From positions 1 to 16,660 of the forward strand of contig JAQXNP010000082.1 of assembly GCA_029098065.1 (NCBI GenBank): 16,660 bases of DNA, in the 5' to 3' direction. A model generated the notes under the pieces. That model was not told the DNA's origin. It ran no database searches and worked only from the letters and a program-made list of their open reading frames with translations. The position numbers were made by a program, and so were the translations under genes. Shown here piece by piece: positions 13,591-16,660 of the stretch (its first letter is position 1; every line of letters starts with the position of its first letter). The stretch comes from Clostridiales bacterium (GTDB lineage Bacteria; Bacillota; Clostridia; Oscillospirales; Oscillospiraceae).

Positions 13591-14994
13591 ATGGTCTTTT
13601 CCAGCGTGTTTTTTGTGTTCGAATATCTGGCCGTGGTGCTGCTGGCCTACTATATCACACCGCTGAAGTGGCGCAATCTGGTGCTTCTGATCCTCAACCT
13701 GATCTTTTATGGATGGGGGGAACCGGTGTATATCCTCATCATGTTCCTGTCCATCGCCATCGACTACACCCACGGCCTGTTGGTGGACCGGTACAAAAAA
13801 CGGGGAGAAGACGGCAAGGCCCGGCGCACCGTGGCATTTTCGGTGATCTTCAATCTGGCTCTTCTGTTTTTCTTCAAGTACTGGGACTTCATCGCCGGGT
13901 CCCTGGCCGCCGTGGGGCTGACCTTTATGCCGAAGCTGGGGCTGAGCCTGCCCATCGGCATCTCCTTCTATACCTTCCAGACCATGAGCTATACCATCGA
14001 CGTCTACCGGGGGGACGCCAAAGCCCAGCGGAACATCATCAATTTCGGCACCTTCGTCACCCTGTTTCCCCAGCTCATCGCCGGGCCCATCATCAAGTAC
14101 AAGGACCTGGGGGATCAGATCGACCACCGGGACCATACAGCGGTGCGGTTCGCCTCCGGGGTGGAGGTCTTTATGGTGGGACTGGCCAAGAAGGTTCTGC
14201 TGGCCAACGGTCTGGGACCGCTTTGGGAGGCCTTTCGGGATATGCCGGTGGAACAGCTCACCACCGCGGGGGCCTGGCTGGGGATCGTGGCCTACTCCCT
14301 CCACCTGTATTTCGACTTTTCCGGCTATTCCGACATGGCGGTAGGCCTGGGGCGGATGCTGGGCTTTGAGTTCCTGCGCAACTTCAACTATCCCTACATC
14401 TCCCGTTCCCTCACCGAGTTCTGGCGGCGGTGGCACATCTCGCTGGGTTCCTGGTTCCGGGAGTACCTGTATATTCCCCTGGGAGGCAACCGGGTGAAGG
14501 GACTCCGGTTCTTCTTCAACCTGATGGTGGTGTGGGCCGCCACCGGCATCTGGCACGGGGCCAGCTGGAATTTCCTCTTATGGGGACTCTATTACGGCCT
14601 CCTGCTGGCGGCGGAGAAGTTCTTCCTGGGCCGCTGGCTGGAGAAACGGCCGGTCTGGTTCCAGCATGTTTACGCGCTCTTTTTCATCCTGATCGGCTGG
14701 GTCCTGTTCGCCGTGGAGGATTTTTCCCATCTCGGACCCTATTTGGCCGCGCTGTTCGGCCGGGCCGGCGGAGGAGTGTGGAACGAAAACTTCCTGTATT
14801 ATCTCCGCTCCTATTTCCTGATATTGATCATCGGATGGGTGGCAGCCCTCCCCCTGGCGAAGAACGTGTGGAACGGACTGCGGGAGCGGACAAAGCAGAT
14901 CCTCCTGCCCCTCCTGCTGGCGGCCGGATTTCTGCTGTGTACCTGCTACCTGGTGGATGCCACCTACAATCCCTTCCTCTACTTCCGATTCTGA
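13591..14994 (+). CDS. AlgI-like MBOAT membrane-bound O-acyltransferase
   Basis: A 467-residue polytopic membrane protein of the MBOAT family (AlgI/PatA/DltB group), which moves acyl groups across the membrane for O-acylation of secreted or wall polymers. Seen: multiple hydrophobic segments; SLPIGISFYTFQTMSYTIDV at ~119-138; LFPQLIAGPIIKY at 158-170; LYFDFSGYSDMAVGLG at 239-254; NFNYPYISRSLTEFWRRWHI at 264-283 (H282); and the catalytic-type histidine in TGIWHGASWNFLLWG (H322). The ATG at 13591 follows GGGGGTG by 6 bases; in-frame sequence upstream is inside the terminator hairpin and is discarded. The DHHW gene follows after 17 bases with a strong ribosome site. Together they form an inner-membrane/outer-face acyltransferase pair. 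The acceptor polymer cannot be told from sequence. Confidence 0.92.
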   Translation: MVFSSVFFVFEYLAVVLLAYYITPLKWRNLVLLILNLIFYGWGEPVYILIMFLSIAIDYTHGLLVDRYKKRGEDGKARRTVAFSVIFNLALLFFFKYWDFIAGSLAAVGLTFMPKLGLSLPIGISFYTFQTMSYTIDVYRGDAKAQRNIINFGTFVTLFPQLIAGPIIKYKDLGDQIDHRDHTAVRFASGVEVFMVGLAKKVLLANGLGPLWEAFRDMPVEQLTTAGAWLGIVAYSLHLYFDFSGYSDMAVGLGRMLGFEFLRNFNYPYISRSLTEFWRRWHISLGSWFREYLYIPLGGNRVKGLRFFFNLMVVWAATGIWHGASWNFLLWGLYYGLLLAAEKFFLGRWLEKRPVWFQHVYALFFILIGWVLFAVEDFSHLGPYLAALFGRAGGGVWNENFLYYLRSYFLILIIGWVAALPLAKNVWNGLRERTKQILLPLLLAAGFLLCTCYLVDATYNPFLYFRF

Positions 14995-15011
14995 AAACAG
15001 GAGGTCATCTT

Positions 15012-16184
15012 GTGAATAAAAATTACGCGCGGTTTATCTGCGGGCTGTTCTGCGGCTGCCTGGGCCTTTCCGCGGTGGCCAATGCCATGACTCCGGACAA
15101 GACGTTCTCCGAGATCGAGAACCGCAATCTGGCCCAGCGGCCCACCCTGACCGCCGACGATTTCAAGCTGGACTGGCCCATGGAGTGCAGCGGCGACTTT
15201 TTCACCGGCAAGTTCATGTCCGACTATGAGACCTATGTCACCGACCAGTTCGCCGGCCGGGATCTTTGGGTGGCCGGGAAGGCCTATGCAGAGAGAATTC
15301 TGGGCAAACAGGAGAACAACGGAGTCTATTTCTGTGACGGTTCCACCCTCATCACCCGCTTTGACGCTCCGAACGAGGAGCGGCTGAACAAGAATATCGG
15401 CTATGTCAGCCAGTTTGCGGAAAAGGCTTCGGTACCCGTTTACTTCGGCCTCATCCCAACCCAGGCCACGGTATGGGCGGATAAGCTGCCCAACGGAGCC
15501 CCCAACTACGATCAGAAGCAGATCATCGACCAGGCCGCCCAGGCCACCTCGGCCCAATTTGTGGATCTGTATACCCCCCTTATGGCCCACAGGGACGAGG
15601 AGATCTTCTACCGGACCGATCATCACTGGACCAGCCTGGGGGCCTATTACGGCTATGAGGGGCTGGCCGGCGCTCTGGGCTATTCCCCCGTGCCTCTGGC
15701 TGACTATGAAAAGACCACGGTGAGCACGGAGTTCTATGGCACAGTGTTCTCCTCCTCCGGCGTCCGCTGGGTGGAGCCCGATCAGATCGACACCTACGTG
15801 CCCGAGACGCCGGAGATCACCGTCACTTCCTATACCTATGACGCCAAGGGAAATCCAGTGGAAGAGCCCCGGCAGCTCTATGATGAGAGCTATCTGGAGA
15901 AAAAGGACAAATACTCCATGTTCCTGGGGGGACAGCAGTCTCTGGGCGTGGTGCGCACCGGAAACACCGACAAACCCAGATTGCTCCTGATCCGGGACAG
16001 CTACTCGGACTCTCTGGTGCCCTTCCTGACGCCCCACTTCTCGGAGATCCACCTCATCGACCTGCGGTACTATAAGATGTCCGCCGCCCAGTATATCGAG
16101 GACAACGGCATTGACATGGCCCTGGTGCTTTACTCGGTGCCTAACTTTGTCAGCGATTCCAATCTGGTTTGGATCGGGCGGTAA
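15012..16184 (+). CDS. DHHW family protein, AlgJ/AlgX-like SGNH acyltransferase
   Basis: A 390-residue protein anchored by an N-terminal hydrophobic segment (~6-27), with the rest predicted outside the cell. Seen: NRNLAQRPTL at 38-47 and the surrounding segment, typical of this family; VPVYFGLIPTQATVW at 141-155; the defining motif YRTDHHWTSLGAYYGYEGLA at 200-219; and LLLIRDSYSDSLVPFL at 324-339. In AlgJ/AlgX the catalytic Asp and His lie in a D-x-H-W motif and the Ser in a G-x-S-type loop; here D203, H205 and S330 fall in the equivalent places, so the triad appears complete. The start is GTG 15012, with AGGAGGT about 6 bases upstream, 17 bases after the MBOAT stop. The gene ends at a strong terminator. 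It is probably the extracellular partner that transfers acyl groups delivered by the MBOAT protein. Catalysis is inferred. Confidence 0.88.
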   Translation: MNKNYARFICGLFCGCLGLSAVANAMTPDKTFSEIENRNLAQRPTLTADDFKLDWPMECSGDFFTGKFMSDYETYVTDQFAGRDLWVAGKAYAERILGKQENNGVYFCDGSTLITRFDAPNEERLNKNIGYVSQFAEKASVPVYFGLIPTQATVWADKLPNGAPNYDQKQIIDQAAQATSAQFVDLYTPLMAHRDEEIFYRTDHHWTSLGAYYGYEGLAGALGYSPVPLADYEKTTVSTEFYGTVFSSSGVRWVEPDQIDTYVPETPEITVTSYTYDAKGNPVEEPRQLYDESYLEKKDKYSMFLGGQQSLGVVRTGNTDKPRLLLIRDSYSDSLVPFLTPHFSEIHLIDLRYYKMSAAQYIEDNGIDMALVLYSVPNFVSDSNLVWIGR

Positions 16185-16204
16185 GTCCCGGCGGGCAAAA
16201 CAGA

Positions 16205-16241
16205 AGAGGACGGAAGCCTTGGCTTCCGTCCTCTGATTTTT
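16205..16241 (+). terminator. Rho-independent terminator after the DHHW gene
   Basis: AGAGGACGGAAGCC (16205-16218) and GGCTTCCGTCCTCT (16221-16234) are exact reverse complements around TT, followed by GATTTTT. On the minus strand the tail is TTCTGTTTTG, weaker, so it may also help end the convergent malic enzyme transcript. Confidence 0.9.
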
Positions 16242-16269
16242 ATGCGGAATGAGGGCGCAAACGGGCGTC

Positions 16270-16660
16270 TCAGCCCCGCACCGCGCCGGTGCGGCGGGCG
16301 GCGTCGGCCACCGCCCGGGCCACCGCCGGGCACACCCGGGGGTCAAAGGCCTCGGGCAGGATGTAGTCCGCCGAGAGCTTGTCTCCCACCAGAGCGGCCA
16401 GGGCATGGGCCGCGGCCATCTCCATCTCGTCGTTGATGGCGGTGGCGCCGGCATCCAGTGCCCCCCGGAACACGCCCGGGAAGGCCAGCACATTGTTGAT
16501 CTGATTGGGGAAGTCGCTCCGCCCGGTGCCCACCACGGCGGCACCGGCGGCCCGGGCGGCATCGGGCATGATCTCCGGGCTGGGGTTGGCCATGGGGAAG
16601 AGAACGGCGCCGGGAGCCCTGGAACGCACCATGTCGGGGGTCACCCGGTTGGGGGCGGAG
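16270..16660 (-). CDS. Malic enzyme, C-terminal part (partial, 5' end outside window)
   Basis: About 130 C-terminal residues of an NAD(P)-dependent malic enzyme (malate to pyruvate plus CO2). Seen in order: SAPNRVTPDMVRSRAPGAV at the window edge, then LFPMANPSPEIMPDAA, the highly conserved DFPNQINNVLAFPGVFRGAL, and AGATAINDEMEMAAAHALA. The protein ends with a short AVRG tail at the TGA at 16270-16272. The asparagines in MANPSPE and QINNV are substrate/cofactor-site residues in the family. The catalytic Tyr and Lys and the main nucleotide site lie outside the window, so NAD versus NADP preference cannot be judged. It is convergent with the DHHW gene. Confidence 0.93.
   Translation of the reverse strand, partial: SAPNRVTPDMVRSRAPGAVLFPMANPSPEIMPDAARAAGAAVVGTGRSDFPNQINNVLAFPGVFRGALDAGATAINDEMEMAAAHALAALVGDKLSADYILPEAFDPRVCPAVARAVADAARRTGAVRG

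Noticed and set aside
13522..14556. Antisense frame over the MBOAT gene
   Set aside because: His/Gln/Gly-rich shadow of an intact AlgI-like gene; it runs through the terminator hairpin.
14430..15011. A long in-frame N-terminal extension of the DHHW protein reaching into the MBOAT gene
   Set aside because: The extension overlaps the MBOAT coding region in another frame. A good AGGAGGT site and GTG at 15012 precede a membrane anchor, and the family begins there.
14979..16562. A long antisense frame spanning the DHHW gene and part of the malic enzyme gene
   Set aside because: It crosses a strong terminator and overlaps two clear genes; the malic enzyme reads in a different minus-strand frame.

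Overview
The window is GC-rich (roughly 60 percent or more), tightly packed bacterial chromosome. Gene families, order and signals point to a GC-rich Clostridia member, most likely Oscillospiraceae (Flavonifractor, Lawsonibacter or Intestinimonas type). The grounds are secG next to rnr, a DUF4358/MBOAT/DHHW cluster, strong Gram-positive Shine-Dalgarno sites, frequent GTG starts and several lipoproteins. The organism assignment is inference. Nothing looks like a phage, plasmid, IS element or CRISPR array, and no tRNA or rRNA was seen.

Layout. (1) 1-2203, minus strand: a CorC/HlyC-type CNNM-CBS membrane protein followed 2 bases later by a metallo-beta-lactamase/beta-CASP RNA-processing nuclease that runs off the left edge. 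(2) 2204-2606: a divergent promoter region with no gene. (3) 2607-3842, plus: a short CLC transporter whose motifs fit the fluoride-exporting CLC-F branch better than the chloride branch. (4) A near-perfect bidirectional terminator (3939-3983) separates it from convergent pyrG (minus). (5) 5751-7509, plus: a translationally coupled operon thyA - DUF523/TudS-like desulfidase - folA, divergent from pyrG. (6) secG with a two-hairpin leader and a strong terminator, then rnr. (7) Two overlapping lipoprotein genes, one PstS-like and one with WG repeats. They sit behind a promoter embedded in a 14-bp inverted repeat that also contains the Shine-Dalgarno site. (8) 12735-16184: a DUF4358 lipoprotein, an AlgI-like MBOAT acyltransferase and a DHHW protein with an AlgJ/AlgX-like Asp-His-Ser set, together a likely cell-surface O-acylation module. 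(9) At the right edge, the C-terminal part of a malic enzyme on the minus strand.

How it works together. pyrG (CTP synthesis), thyA and folA (dTMP synthesis and folate recycling) and the TudS-like gene (likely salvage of thiolated uracil nucleotides) form a pyrimidine neighbourhood with two back-to-back promoters. secG and rnr are the usual Firmicutes secretion/RNA-turnover pair, without smpB directly after them. The right third is devoted to the cell envelope. The best candidates for something little described are the thyA-TudS-folA coupling, the inverted-repeat promoter/ribosome-site arrangement at 10133-10174, the paired PstS-like/WG lipoproteins, and the DUF4358-MBOAT-DHHW module with a hairpin between promoter and first MBOAT codon.
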